From assembly GCA_026826555.1 (NCBI GenBank), contig JAKSZT010054215.1:19141141-19205140 (forward strand): 64,000 bases of DNA, written 5' to 3'. This DNA comes from Tolypeutes matacus (lineage: Eukaryota > Chordata > Mammalia > Cingulata > Chlamyphoridae). The position numbers and the translations under genes are program-made. The notes beneath the pieces are model-generated. The model did no database searches, was not told where the DNA came from, and saw only the letters and a program-made list of their open reading frames with translations. Every line of letters begins with the position of its first letter. Within the stretch, counting starts at the first letter, position 1. Of the stretch, positions 23,830 through 34,915 are shown one piece after another.

Positions 23830-26672
23830 AGCAAATTGAGCAGACTCACAGAGCTAAAGTCTGGAAGATAGGTTTACAGAAAATAGAAAGGAAGAACACT
23901 CCAAAGCTCATATGGGCAAAATCTATGATAAGGTGGAAGTGTGTAGTTGTGCATGACAAGGGTGCTGTGATACTCTTGGGTTGGGCAGTGCAGGTTTTTC
24001 AGGGGGATAGTGGGGGGAGGGTGGTTTGGACTGTCCATAGAACCAGGGGGAGTGTTGTGGGAGGGAGCAATTGAACACTGGGGCTTGGAGGGTACATGGT
24101 TGAAACTACAAGGTTGAGAATGCTCTTTTGGCAATATGTCAAGGGAGGGTTACTGGTTTAGGGTGTTGAATGTGGGGGTCATTCAGGACAGGACACAACT
24201 GGGGCAGGCTTCTAGGAGTATGTGACTGTTCATCTTGTCATAGTGTGTTATATCAGTGGGTGGAGACCCATATAATGAGCAGGAAGGTGTTGGACTTCCA
24301 TGCTGGGGAGGCCTATGTTCTTAAATAGAGGGGCAGGAGTCTCTCAAGAGCATGGGTAGTGCCTAATAGGGGAGGACAGACCGTGTCAAGCCCTGAGTGT
24401 TGTTGCAAGTAACTTTAAATCTTGTCCTTCAAGAAGTGAAACCTAGTGGTTGCCATGGGTCCCAAGGGGAGAGGGAGGGAGGAATAGAATAGATGGAACA
24501 GGGGTAATTTGGGAGGCAACAGAAGTGTTCTACATGATCTTGCAATGATGAATACAGGCCATGTTAAATTTCATCAAAATTTATAAAAGTATATGGTCCA
24601 AAATGTAAACCATAATGTAAACCACTGACCATGGTTAGTAGCTATGTTTCAATATTTGAACATCAGTTGTAACAAATGTACCATCCACATATAAAATGTT
24701 ATTAATAGGGAAAAGGGGAAAGGGGGGAGGATGGTGAGTATTTGGGAGTCCCTGTATTCTGTACGTGCCTTTTCTGTAATCTAAAACTTCTTTGAAGACA
24801 AAATGAAAAAAGTAAGACACTGGGGGAATAAATGGAAGAAAAAGTCACTGTACATACAGAACAACAGATCTTACAGTGATGAAATCCAAATTGTCAAAAA
24901 AAATTTTAAATATTTTTTCATTATTTTTTATTTTCCCCAATTTTTTATATTTATATTTATTTATTTATTTATTTTTATTTTATCTATTTTTAAAACTTTC
25001 ATTATTATTTCTTTTTCTTATTAATTGTATTTGGCTAATTTATTGGCTTTATTTTTTATGACATTTTGGATCACAGAAGGGTTACAACTGTGGCACGGGA
25101 GGATCATTGGTGTGAGGTTTCAGCGATGGGGGATACATGGGAGGAAGTTAATCTGGGCATACATATAAGGCATGTAAATGTATTCAGATATTCATGGGGC
25201 ATTGTTACGGTGGGTGGAGACTCACACAATAACTGAAAGAACATCAAATTCCCATCTTGGTGAGCTCTGCCACATTCTCCATTGGAGCAGCAACAATCCC
25301 CCAATTACAAGGGCAATGACTATGAAGGAGGATTGTCCATTGACAGGTCCTTGATATTGATGACTGTGCTTATGAGCCCTTACTCTTGAAATTGAAAGTT
25401 AGCCTAGTACTATAGGGTGCCTAATACTCTAGGGTTACCTCCTGAAAGCCTCCTTGTTGCTCAAATGTGGCCTCTCTCTAAGCCAAACTCAGCATATAAA
25501 TGCAATAAATCCCCCCAATTGTGGGACATGACTCCTGGGGATAAGCCTCCCTGGCATCGAGGGATTACTACCAAGCACAAACCAGCAATGCAACTGGAAA
25601 AAGACCTTGACCAAACGGGGGAAAAGGTAAAAACAAATGAGTTTATATGGCTAAGAGGATTCAAAGTGAGTGGGGAGGTCATTCTTAGGTTACGCTTATG
25701 CACGTCTCAGCAGGATCACATTGACAACCAAAGTAGATACTACCCCAAATAGTGGAGCTCCTGAGGGCTCTGGAGACATCCATACACTGCAGTGAGGGCA
25801 GATAGCTCAAGAGTTTGGTGCTTTGCCAATGGGCCCTACTTTGGAATTTATGCTCCCCAGTGTGATAGAGTTGGACTCAGTTGTGGTTTCCCTACACATG
25901 GCTCTACTGTCCCTTCTATTTGAACCTATAAATAATACTAGAGTTCATAAGTGGATGTCCAAGAGACTTAAATCTTTGGGCTGTCCATGTGCCAGCTTGG
26001 CCCTGAATCTCAACAGAGTTGCAACACCTACTCTCCAGTTCATTGGACTCATCCAGGACAATTATCAAAGAGGAGATGATGGACAACCACCATATCAAGA
26101 AACGAAGAGAGTCTACAACTTCAAGCAAGAAAGTCCCACTCATCAGCTGTATGGTATCAAAGCCCCCTCTCAATTAGAGGTGGAGTGGGCATCACCATCC
26201 CAGAATCCTTAGGATTGGAGAATGAACTATGAACTAAAGTAGACTTACTGGTATTCTACTATAGACTTATTGTGATTCTACCAATGGAAGAAATTATATT
26301 ATTGATATAGAAGTTATGGCCACTGGAGGTTTTGAGGGGAGGGAGAGGGAAAAACAGGTGTTATATGGGGACATTTTCAGGACTTGGGAATCGTCCTGAA
26401 TGACATTGCAACAACAGAGACAGGCCATTATATATCTTGCCATAACCTACAGAATTGGGTGGGAAAGAGTATTAAGTACAGCAAATTTAATCCATGCTTT
26501 GTGGCAATGCTCCAAAATGTGTTCATCAATTGTAATGAATGTACCACACTAATGAAGGATGTTGCTAATGTGGGAAAATGTGGGAGGTGTAGGGAGTGGG
26601 GCATATGGGAATTCCCTATATTTTTTATGTAACATTCATGTAATCTAAGTATCTTTTTAAAATATATATATA
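23830..26672 (+). other. L1-B 3'UTR (2.8 kb) with a duplicated 3'-end module
   Basis: A G-rich polypurine tract (GGGGGATAGTGGGGGGAGGG near 24002) follows ORF2, as in many mammalian L1 3'UTRs. Two modules with the same order of blocks follow. Each has GGGTGGAGACNCA, then a CATGATCTTGCAATG / GACATTGCAACAA block, then GGGAGTCCC / GGGAATTCCC, then TGTAATCTAA. Module 1 ends near 24800 and module 2 at 26672. An AT-rich spacer with (TTTA)n lies at 24900-25050. Confidence 0.8.
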
Positions 26673-26687
26673 TAAACTCTAAATGAG

Positions 26688-27050
26688 AATTTTATTTAAA
26701 AGTCAAAAATGGTGTTTTGGGTGATATTTTATTAAAGCAATTAATTTGGTTGTTTTACTTGTGCATTGAATATTTTGCTATTGAGTAGTTACTATAATTA
26801 TGTCATTACAATAATTATGCAATTGCTCTATGTAATTATATCAGTTAATTATATAAGTATATTTCTAGGAATTAGTCATATAATTGGAACATATAATTAC
26901 ACAGTAAAATAGAAAAGTGTATTTTAAATCACACCATGCTGACTATATTGGCCTATTTTGAATTATGACATCCAAAGTATTAAGTTTGTTTTCTCCTGTG
27001 TACAATTTCTTATAACTATTTAAAGCTTTTTATTTTGAAACAAATTTAAT
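26688..27050. other. AT-rich intergenic stretch, nothing recognised
   Basis: Highly AT-rich, with repeated TAATTATAT-type words at about 26790-26900. No repeat or gene call can be supported. Confidence 0.4.
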
Positions 27051-28075
27051 TTTAAGAAAATTAACTATACCCTTCAGTCATCTACTCCATTGAAATTTTG
27101 CCAACCATTCCAATTACATCTATTTTTGTAAAACGATCCAAAGATCGACATTGCACTTAGTTGTTATCTCTCTTTAGATTACTTAAATATCTAATACTCT
27201 GTCACTCTATCACCCAAATCATTCTATCACTGTATCACTTATTTTCCATCTTTTTAATTTTTTTGGATATAAAAATATTAACATGCTTCAAAACCAAATC
27301 TATATAAAGTATCATCTCAATGTTGTTCTAAAATTTGCATGTAAGTTTATAAAGCAAACTACACTATTCTCAAAACCTTTGTGTCTATTTTTTAGGATTA
27401 GCATGTCATATCTATTCCTGTTGTGATTTTGAATTGAATTATTATTATTTTATAGATTATTTAAAGGGAAATCTGAACTTTACCATATTGAGTCATCTCA
27501 TTTGTAACCAAGCACCATATCCTCATTCATCCATATCTCCTTCTAAAGCCTTCAAACTTAAATTTTCTCTATCAATGTTTTGCTCAACTTTCATAAATAT
27601 GTATGTTTGGCATTATTAATATTATCCTTTTACATTTTTCTTCGTAGAAAAAAATATATTTTTCTTTTATGGTCACACTTTCTCTATAGTTCAAAATTTC
27701 TGCTGGGTATCATTTTCTCCCTTCTTGAAGTGCAGGTCTGATGGAGATATATTCTCTCACCTTTTCATGTGTATTTGAAAGAATTCATATCTTTTTCTAT
27801 TCATGTTTCATTTTTAATATTTTCTATTTCTGTTTTGAAGCACATTCATCTCTTCTTCTGCAGTGTTTAAACTGCTGTTAATCCATACAGTGTATTTTTT
27901 TTCATTACGTTTTATTTCCCATTTCTGTAAAGTTCCACTGGATCCTTCTAAATGCCTTTAATTTATCTGCTCATCATTACATCTTCCCCTAACTTTTTTA
28001 AACATATGGGGCATATTTAAAATCTCTGTTTTAACATCCTTCTCTGATAATTCCATCAACTCTGCCATTTTCTGA
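27050..28075 (-). mobile_element. Old L1M/HAL1-type fragment
   Basis: The plus strand reads like the antisense of an old L1M or HAL1 3' part: GCACTTAGTTGTTATCTCTCTTTAGATTAC near 27153, CACATTCATCTCTTCTTCTGCAG near 27840 and CTGTTTTAACATCCTTCTCTGATAATTCCATC near 28025. Boundaries and subfamily are uncertain. Confidence 0.5.
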
Positions 28076-28190
28076 CCCAGCTAAAATGTACTTCCTCCAG
28101 GAAATCTTCCTTACTGCCTTAATACACAATTGATTGTTTCTTTCTTGGTGTTGTCATAGAAGTATTTGTAGACCTCTTTATTCAAGTTAT
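28076..28190 (+). mobile_element. L2-like fragment
   Basis: GACCCAGCTAAAATGTACTTCCTCCAGGAAATCTTCCTTACTGCC resembles the L2 3' block written AAATGTCACCTCCTCCAGGAAGCCTTCCCTGA. It is short and diverged. Confidence 0.5.
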
Positions 28191-28435
28191 AAAAATGACC
28201 AGCATTTTATTAATCACTTATTAAATACTGGGCACTGTTCTCCTCATTTTATAGCTATTAATTCTTCTAGTCTTCAAAGACATTGTATAGGGAAAATGAT
28301 TAGTAATTTTACTTTACAGATGAATAAACTAAAGCACAGAGAAGTTAAATAATTTGTCCAGTACTGCATAGAACAGATGGATTGAGAATTCAGGCATTCT
28401 GATTGCTCTCTCAAACCTCACAATATTATGTCACA
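28190..28435 (-). mobile_element. MIR SINE
   Basis: The plus strand has TTTACAGATGAATAAACTAAAGCACAGAGAAGTTAAATAATTTG, the antisense of the MIR core (CTCAGTTTCCTCATCTGTAAA on the sense strand). It is followed by GATTGAGAATTCAGGCATTCTGAT. MIR is an ancient tRNA-derived SINE shared by all mammals. Confidence 0.85.
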
Positions 28436-28439
28436 TCGT

Positions 28440-29212
28440 ACCTAAGTCGTGTTTTAAATATCTGTATTTTTCAAATGGGCCACAAAATCCCCTATTCTTA
28501 GCAACTAGTAGATGTTTAATAAGTTTTTATTGTATGTATGTTTTAATTCCATGTATTATTAAATATGTTTTTCCTCAACAAGTAATTCAATGAATTTGGA
28601 AAATTCCAAGGTAGTTTAGCATCCAACTTAAATTATTCTGATATAATCAGAATATGGAAGATTTTTTTGTGGAAGAGAAGGGGATAAATATTTTTAAAGT
28701 AATAGTAAATCAATACTCATGGATTTATCTCTTTGGAAAATCACCAAACTATGTTACTCTCAGATGTACGTGGTATCATCAATTAAGTGGTAAAGTATTG
28801 GAGAATCTGAAAAAAAAAGGTATATACCCAAATTGGTGTAATAAACCCCATATCTATCTTGTAGATTAAATAAAACTTTTTGATATGTTTTAAGCATTAT
28901 TAAATATATAGTTAATGTTCTGTTTCATATAAATATACCTTATTGCAATGATCTATGATGTCATAAAGATCATGTCTTAGATATTCCCCTTTATTTCTTT
29001 TTAACAAGCAAATCATAGAAATGGCGAGGGCCAGAGCCTGTTAGTTTTCACAAAAGTTTACTGTGCCCTGTACTCCTAAATAATATTAAAAATTGTTTTT
29101 ATTTAAATCTATATACAGTATTAAGTCTTGCTAATATAATGCTTTACAAAGTACAAAACAGATGACCTATGTGAGTTTCAGAAAAGCCTAGAGATTTTGG
29201 TCAAACAGATAC
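28440..29212. other. Intergenic stretch, nothing recognised
   Basis: AT-rich, no repeat or gene signature found. A 71-codon open frame at 28654-28869 has no recognisable motif and lies in AT-rich DNA without promoter or splice evidence. Confidence 0.4.
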
Positions 29213-29651
29213 TGTATTATTCAAGGTTCTCTATGGAAACAGAACAAACTGGAGACATCTGTCAATAGTATGAGATTTTATAAAACTGTCTCACGTGACC
29301 ATGGGGATACACAAGTCCAAATTCTGTAGGGCAGGTTGCAAACCAGGGCTCCAATGAAGGTTCTTGATGAGATCCCCAGGAGAAGCTATCTATGTGAAGT
29401 AGAGATGGGAATTCTCTCTGAATGCTGAAATCACTTCCCTTCCCTTTTAAGGCCTTCAACTGATTGGATGAGACGTCACTCACTGCTGATGGCAAGCTTC
29501 TCAGTTGATTGTAGATGTAACCAGCCATCTATGCAATCAACTCACTGATGATCATGAATTGCCCTTGTATTACAATTAGGCCAGTGCTTGCTTGACCAAA
29601 CAACTGGGCACCATTACTTGGCTGAGTTGACACATTAGCTTAACCATCACA
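29213..29651 (-). mobile_element. Solo LTR, MaLR-like, reverse orientation
   Basis: On the minus strand it starts TGTGATGGTTAAGCTAATGTG and ends GAACCTTGAATAATACA. It shares long blocks with the forward LTR at 41871-42299, including the CAGTTGAAGGCCTTAAAAGG region and CTTCTCCTGGGGA, so the two are copies of one family in opposite orientation. No convincing 5-bp TSD is seen. Confidence 0.75.
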
Positions 29652-29794
29652 GCTGCTTATACCTATTTTGTAGGATAGATGTTTTCCATTTACATGTTGT
29701 TTGGATGCATGTATGTGTATTTTTGCATCTGTCTAAAAATATATGGATTATGTCCTCTTAGACAAGCTTCTTTTTTGATGAAAAAAGAAAGGCA

Positions 29795-30005
29795 ATGTGC
29801 ATTGGAATAAAAGGCATAGGGTCTGGATTCACATTGAGCTAGTATATATTTTTACAATCTAGGACAAGCTAGTATATATTTTTTGAACCTCAGTTTCTTC
29901 ATGGATGAAAGAGGGATAATACCACCTTGCTTAATTGTTGTGAGGATCTAAGATATTTTATGTGACAAGCATAATATAAATGCTCAACAAATACTATCTC
30001 ATAAT
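29795..30005 (+). mobile_element. MIR SINE with a small internal duplication
   Basis: GCATAGGGTCTGGATTCACATTGAG, then CCTCAGTTTCTTCATGGATGAAAGAGGGATAATACC, then GTTGTGAGGATCTAAGA and ATGCTCAACAAATA follow the MIR sense consensus. The word AGCTAGTATATATTTTT occurs twice, 30 bp apart (about 29839 and 29869), a local duplication inside the element. Confidence 0.85.
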
Positions 30006-32019
30006 TAAAACATCTTGTGGTCAGTTGCAATTGAAGGTTATAAAAACACGAATTTAGGTAGATGAAAGGTTAAACAAGTAGAAATGAGAAGGTGCAATTA
30101 GCACTTACATTATAAAGATCCAGGAGAAGTCATGTTATCAACACCAAATTAATTCTATAAAATAAAACATCAATAGTGGAAGTATCAAAAGCATTTATGT
30201 AAGTCATTAATATTTCATCTCCAATTAGGTGACTCAAATTAAATTTTTCCTGTAATTTTAGTAAATGACTCATTAATAATTCATCACATATCAGATTGAG
30301 GATGGGAAAATGGTGTTCATTTCAGGAAAAATTAAATAAGAAAAAACATAAGAAATTAAACATTGCATTGGTAGTAATTTCTCCTGGTGTTTTGTCAGTG
30401 TTGTTATTGAAATTTGTTCCTAATAGCTCCCTTTTAACGATTGATGATGAAAGGATTGGGAATTATCATAGTTAATGACCAAAATCAAGACAGTAAAATT
30501 GCTAGAGACATTTAATATAATTATACATAAATTTCACATAGGTAAATAAAGTAATTCCTAATATATCTAGAAGTAATTTATCTGGTAGGATAAAGTTTTC
30601 AGAATACAGAGGAGAAAACAAAATAAGCAAAATATATTTCTGAGCAATCCAGATAGATGTGAAAAAGTCCGTCATTAAAAAATGTCCCTTGCACTGTCAC
30701 TAGGGGGTCTATTAGCAAACCTACTTGATACTTCCCAAAATTACAGTTATCAGATGTCTCTGCCTACATTAAGGGTAAATAGGACAGAATCCATAGAAGC
30801 AGAAATACTGACTGCAGCAAAAAATTGTAGATGACCTTTCACCACTGAAGGAATGAAAAGAAACGATTAAAAGTAAAGTTGCGATACTCAAAATGCACGT
30901 TAAGAAAGCAAATTGAAATGTATAATACAAATTATAAATTTAATCAGGTGACCCTAGCTCTTGCTTTTAGAGGTTCACTCCTGGTTTTAGTTGTTCATGT
31001 GTTGTAGAAAATCAGAGATAAGCAAATGTCCCATTTTCCTAATGTGTTAGTACTGCTTCTTGGCTGGCTCAGGTATTATTTATTTACGGTTCTTTACAAT
31101 GAGTTTCTAAGCAGCTGTGTAGACATTATTCTTAATTGAATAATTTCACCCATTTTGATTTTATTTCAGAAGTACTTTGCCATTATTGATTAGTAAGGGA
31201 AAATGACTGTATGATCTCTTGGGACTTCAGTGACTAACACACAAAATTGACTACTAACACAAAGACACTCTCATTAAACAACATTAATTTTTATGAGTGG
31301 TATGAGGGTAATGGGTTACCCTCAATATATTTGGATTTTTCACTTATGTGGAACATCTTTTCTGTGTCTTGATTTAAAAGAATTCCTATTATTATTTGCA
31401 GTACTCTTGGGCTTGTAAGTTTATTATAGAAAATATGTAAAATAGTACCCTTAAACCTTCAGTTTTCTGCTATTTAAACTGTTGGCTTTTCTGACATTTT
31501 CCTCAAACACTCAATATTCAAAAGCTTTCTTTACAACAGATAGTATAAAATGGAGGAAAAATAAATGTAAATGTTTATAGAGAAGATATCAGAACCTCTA
31601 CCAAGTAGACATTATGGTGAATTTGTTCAAGGTCAACTTAGCTAAGCCAAAACTCTGTTTCCTGGTATTTCCTTTCCTTCCTTTATGATTCCAGGTCAGG
31701 ATTGTCCATAAGGGAAATCTGTGTAGTAACTAGAAGGCAGACATAATTGGCAACCATTTGTACACTCCAAAGGTTGGCACAGACCAGGCACTGCTGCAGC
31801 ACATACAGCTGATGTGCTGGTTCATCTTGTGGGTGACGGGTAGCCATTGGGGCCCCTGTTCCTCCAGCTCCTCCCTGATTTTTTCTTTTGCTTTACATGG
31901 GCTGCCTAACTAATTTCCCACCATTGCGTAAGGTCTAATCTTTATAATGAATGCCTTATTCTAAATCATTAGTAGGGGCTCTGCTTCTCTGACCATTCCT
32001 GACATAGAACTAAAAGCAC
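30006..32019. other. Intergenic stretch, mostly unrecognised
   Basis: No gene or clear repeat was found. The segment at 30180-30620 is rich in TAATTA, ATTAAT and AAATTA words. The segment at 31640-31990 is GC-richer (GCACTGCTGCAGCACATACAGCTG near 31790) and may be an old LTR or DNA element, but I could not place it. Confidence 0.4.
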
Positions 32020-32150
32020 ATAGCCATTAGAGTATAAGCTTGATAGTAGCAGAGAACTTGCTTGTGTTATTTTCTGTTGTTTCTTCAATAATTGGAACAA
32101 TGTTTGGCATATGGTAGCTGCTCAATAAATACTTGTGGAATGACTAATTA
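32020..32150 (+). mobile_element. L2 3'-end fragment
   Basis: GAACAATGTTTGGCATATGGTAGCTGCTCAATAAATACTTGTGGAATGA is the typical terminal block of L2. Confidence 0.75.
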
Positions 32151-32289
32151 ACTCAATAGGCAGGGCTGGGGAAAGGAAAAAGAAGTATGGGAGGACCAGG
32201 AAGGACAGAAGAATGAACCTATTGAGAATGATTTTGATACATTGTCCTTGTAGCATAATTGCTAATGCTTCTCATTGTCTAAGTATGCC

Positions 32290-32590
32290 CTATCCACTAC
32301 TAGCCTCAAATGGTTATTGAGTATTTGTAGTGTGGCTAGTCTGAATTAAGATATCTAGTAAGTGAGACATATTCACCAGGATTTGAAAACTTAACACAAA
32401 AAAATTATGCAAAATATCAAATTCATCATTTGTATATTGATTATATATTGAAATATTATTCTGATATAGTTAAATAAAATATATTGTTAAAATTAATTTC
32501 TACAATTTCTTTTTATTTTTCTAATGTGGCTGCTAGAAATTTTAAAATTAAATGTTTGGCTGATATTATATTTCTTTCAAACAGTATTTG
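32290..32590. mobile_element. hAT-type non-autonomous DNA transposon
   Basis: TCAAATGGTTATTGAGTATTTGTAGTGTGGCTAGTCTGAATTAAGA and later TTTTTCTAATGTGGCTGCTAGAAATTTTAAAATTAAA match the arms of a widespread mammalian hAT MITE. A second, different part of the same kind of element lies reversed at about 61550-61725. I am unsure of the family name. Confidence 0.65.
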
Positions 32591-32849
32591 TCTAGTTTGT
32601 TCTTTTGTAGATGTTTCTAAAACCATTGCAAATAATACCCAGCTTCATTTTATTGGCAGGTAAAACTTGATGTCTTAACAAACATAATCTCATATAATCT
32701 TCACAACAATTCTTTCATTTAGTTACTGTTTACTGATAAGGATCATATCTTTATGGGCTAGGCAATGTGGGAGGTCCATAAATTCTAACAGAAAGTGCTT
32801 TTAAAGCAGGAACTACTTCATTTAAAACCTTTTGTAGCGGTTTTTTAAA

Positions 32850-32871
32850 ACACACACACACACACACACAT
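32850..32871. repeat. (CA)n microsatellite
   Basis: A perfect run of about eleven CA units. Confidence 0.95.
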
Positions 32872-32947
32872 ATTCTATGAGCATTAAGAACACTTTCTGT
32901 TTCCAGGATTATCTAAATAAGATCAGTTCCAAACTTGCTGTGGCTAT

Positions 32948-33390
32948 TGTTTTAGTGTCCTGGCTGCTAAAACAAATACCATACAACAGGTAGGCTTAAC
33001 AATAGGAATTTATTGGCTCAAAGTTTCAGAGTCTAGAAGCCTTGCTTCCTTCCAGGGTTGTATCTTGTGGCTAGCCTGCAATCTCTGGTGTTCCTTGGCT
33101 TTTCCATTACATGGCAATGCCCATGGTGGCAGCTTCTCCTTTCTTTGCTGGGTTCCATTGACTTCCAGCTTCTTGCTGCTCCCTATGTAGCTTCTCTCCC
33201 ATGGCCAATTTTCCTTTGCTCATAAGGACTTCAGCCATATTGGATTAAAGCCCACCCTCTTTCAATTTGGGCACATCTTAATAACATCTTCAAAGATTCT
33301 ATTCAAAAATGGGTTCACACCCACAGGACCAAGTATTGGGACCTAAACATGTCCTTTGGGGGGAAAATGAGTCACTTCTCAACAGCTACA
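32948..33390 (-). mobile_element. Solo LTR, MaLR-like, reverse orientation
   Basis: The plus strand starts TGTTTTAGTGTCCTGGCTGCTAAAACAAATACCATACAACAGGTAGGCTTAACAATAGGAATTTATTGGCTCA, the antisense of the MaLR-like R/U5 block. It ends AACAGCTACA, reading TGTAGCTGTT on the sense strand. It shares words with the LTR at 15061-15490 (AATGGGTTCA(C/T)ACCCA, GACTTCCAGCTTCT), so the two are related subfamilies. Confidence 0.7.
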
Positions 33391-33558
33391 ATGATACTTT
33401 TCAGTGTCTCTCCAGAAATTGTCTTAAAATATCAAAATCTCACTCACCCCCAAACCACAAAAGATTTATTGGAAAATTCTCCTTTGTTTGAGTACTAAAG
33501 GGCATACATATATATGCATTTTATAATCTATATTTTATAATTTCAAAATACACACACA

Positions 33559-34190
33559 TCATCCTGAGTACTCTATGAATGATTTTAGAATCATGTTTGT
33601 ATATAACTTATCATATGGACAAGAGTCCAGTAAAAGTTTTAACAATTTTAGTTTGCGTGTCTGCCAAAAACTGTGTCTAATGGTGATTAATAATTTCTCT
33701 AGCTCCTGCTCTACCTCCTTCTGTATATTTAGAGTTCTGTTCAATTTTACAGAACTTGAAACAGGTTTAAAATTTACAAGACATATTAAGTCTCAGAAGA
33801 GATCAGAAGTGATCAACTGTTTCACCCACTTAGTCGATCTTCATTTTTATTCCATATATGCTCATGAGTCTATTCCCATGACTTGCTGTCTAAGGGCTTC
33901 TAAGGTGTGGTTAGCTTCTTCTATACTGTTGGTTAACTCTAAGGAGAGATTGTGGTAGACGTCCTGGGTTTGGTATAAACTGCCAACCCCCTTTCCCACA
34001 GTGGTGGTTATGCCTAGGACAGCTAGGAGAGGTATAAGGAGAGGCACTGCCTTAGACATAAACTCACAAACATAGTATAGGAAACAACAAGACAAGCATA
34101 ATGCAAACAAAATAAATACAGTACTTAAGACAGCCATTCTTTCATCTTACAGGCTCAGCCATTAACTACTTAGAAAATGAATTGTTTGCT
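33559..34190 (-). pseudogene. Possible retroviral Env transmembrane-subunit fragment, decayed
   Basis: On the minus strand an open stretch at 34137-33862 (91 codons) has two hydrophobic segments (roughly residues 3-25 and 30-45). A heptad-spaced, coiled-coil-like segment follows (about residues 60-85) with two N-glycosylation sequons. A membrane or fusion-peptide-like segment followed by a coiled coil is the layout of a retroviral TM subunit. The frame then meets stops, and a Lys/Leu/Glu-rich segment follows at 33744-33559. No intact immunosuppressive-domain or CX6CC motif is visible. It is inactive. It could instead be chance hydrophobic coding. Confidence 0.35.
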
Positions 34191-34235
34191 AAGATTTTTA
34201 ACATGTTCAATATCCATCTGCATATGATCTAGAAT

Positions 34236-34915
34236 AAAAGAGATACTATCCATCCCAATCCCCTCAGGATTGGGAGAAGAGCTATGGACTAGAGTGGACT
34301 TAATGGTATTCTGTCGTAGATATATTGTGATTCAAGCAATGGAAGAAATTACAACAGTGAGGAGGAGCAAGTGGCCACTAGACGCTTTCGGGGCAGGGAG
34401 GGGAAGGGCAGTTGGAGGAGCAAGTGGCCACTAGATGCTTTCGGGGCAGGGAGGGGAAGGGCAGTTGTAATACAGAGGCTTTTTCAGGACTTGGGGGTTG
34501 TCCTGAGTGACATTGCGGCGATGGATATAGGCCATTTTACGTCAGCATATACCATGCAGAACTGTGTGGGAGACAGTGTGGTCTACGATGTGAACTGTGG
34601 TCTATGCTTAGTGGCAAAGCCCCAGGATGTGTATATCCATTGCAGGTGATGTGCCACACTAATGAAAGATGTTTATGTGGGATGTTATGGGAGGTGTGGG
34701 AGGTGGAGATCATGGGAATCCCTGTAATTTTTGTGTAACATTTATGTAATCTAAGCATCTTTTAAAATATATATATAAAAAATAACATTTATGTAAGCAA
34801 ATGCACATATATGCATATATATTTATATATCATTTTACAAATATTGGTTTGTATTGTGAAAAATTTGATTTTTACCCACAATAAAAAAAAAAAGAAAATA
34901 AAAAGAGATACTATC
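34236..34915 (+). mobile_element. 5'-truncated L1-B 3' end with 15-bp TSD and extra 3' sequence
   Basis: The TSD AAAAGAGATACTATC lies at 34236-34250 and 34901-34915, so the insertion is 34251-34900. 34251-34778 matches the L1-B terminus (from the equivalent of about 26195). It contains a 53-bp tandem duplication (34361-34466). Beyond the normal L1 terminus lie 110 bp not found in other L1-B copies, ending ACCCACAATAAAA and poly(A). That is the structure of a 3' transduction. Confidence 0.88.
34361..34466 (+). repeat. 53-bp tandem duplication in the L1 3'UTR
   Basis: Two adjacent 53-bp units beginning GGAGGAGCAAGTGGCCACTA differ at one base (GACGC versus GATGC). The other L1-B copies have a single equivalent unit. 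Confidence 0.95.

Larger units (their letters stand above)
17542..26687 (+). mobile_element. L1-B: full-length LINE-1 with perfect 15-bp TSD
   Basis: The 15-bp TSD TAAACTCTAAATGAG lies at 17542-17556 and 26673-26687, so the insertion is 17557-26672 (9,116 bp), unusually long for a mammalian L1. The parts are 5'UTR 17557-19364, ORF1 19365 to about 20000, ORF2 about 20049-23750 and 3'UTR about 23830-26672. The TSD proves that both ends are complete. Both reading frames have decayed by stops, frameshifts and one deletion. The same family supplies the fragments at 1, 5327, 34251 and 51213. Confidence 0.93.

Noticed and set aside
24953..24990. (TTTA)n as an independent microsatellite or CRISPR-like array
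   Set aside because: It is the AT-rich spacer of the L1-B 3'UTR, and no spacer-repeat pattern exists anywhere in the window.
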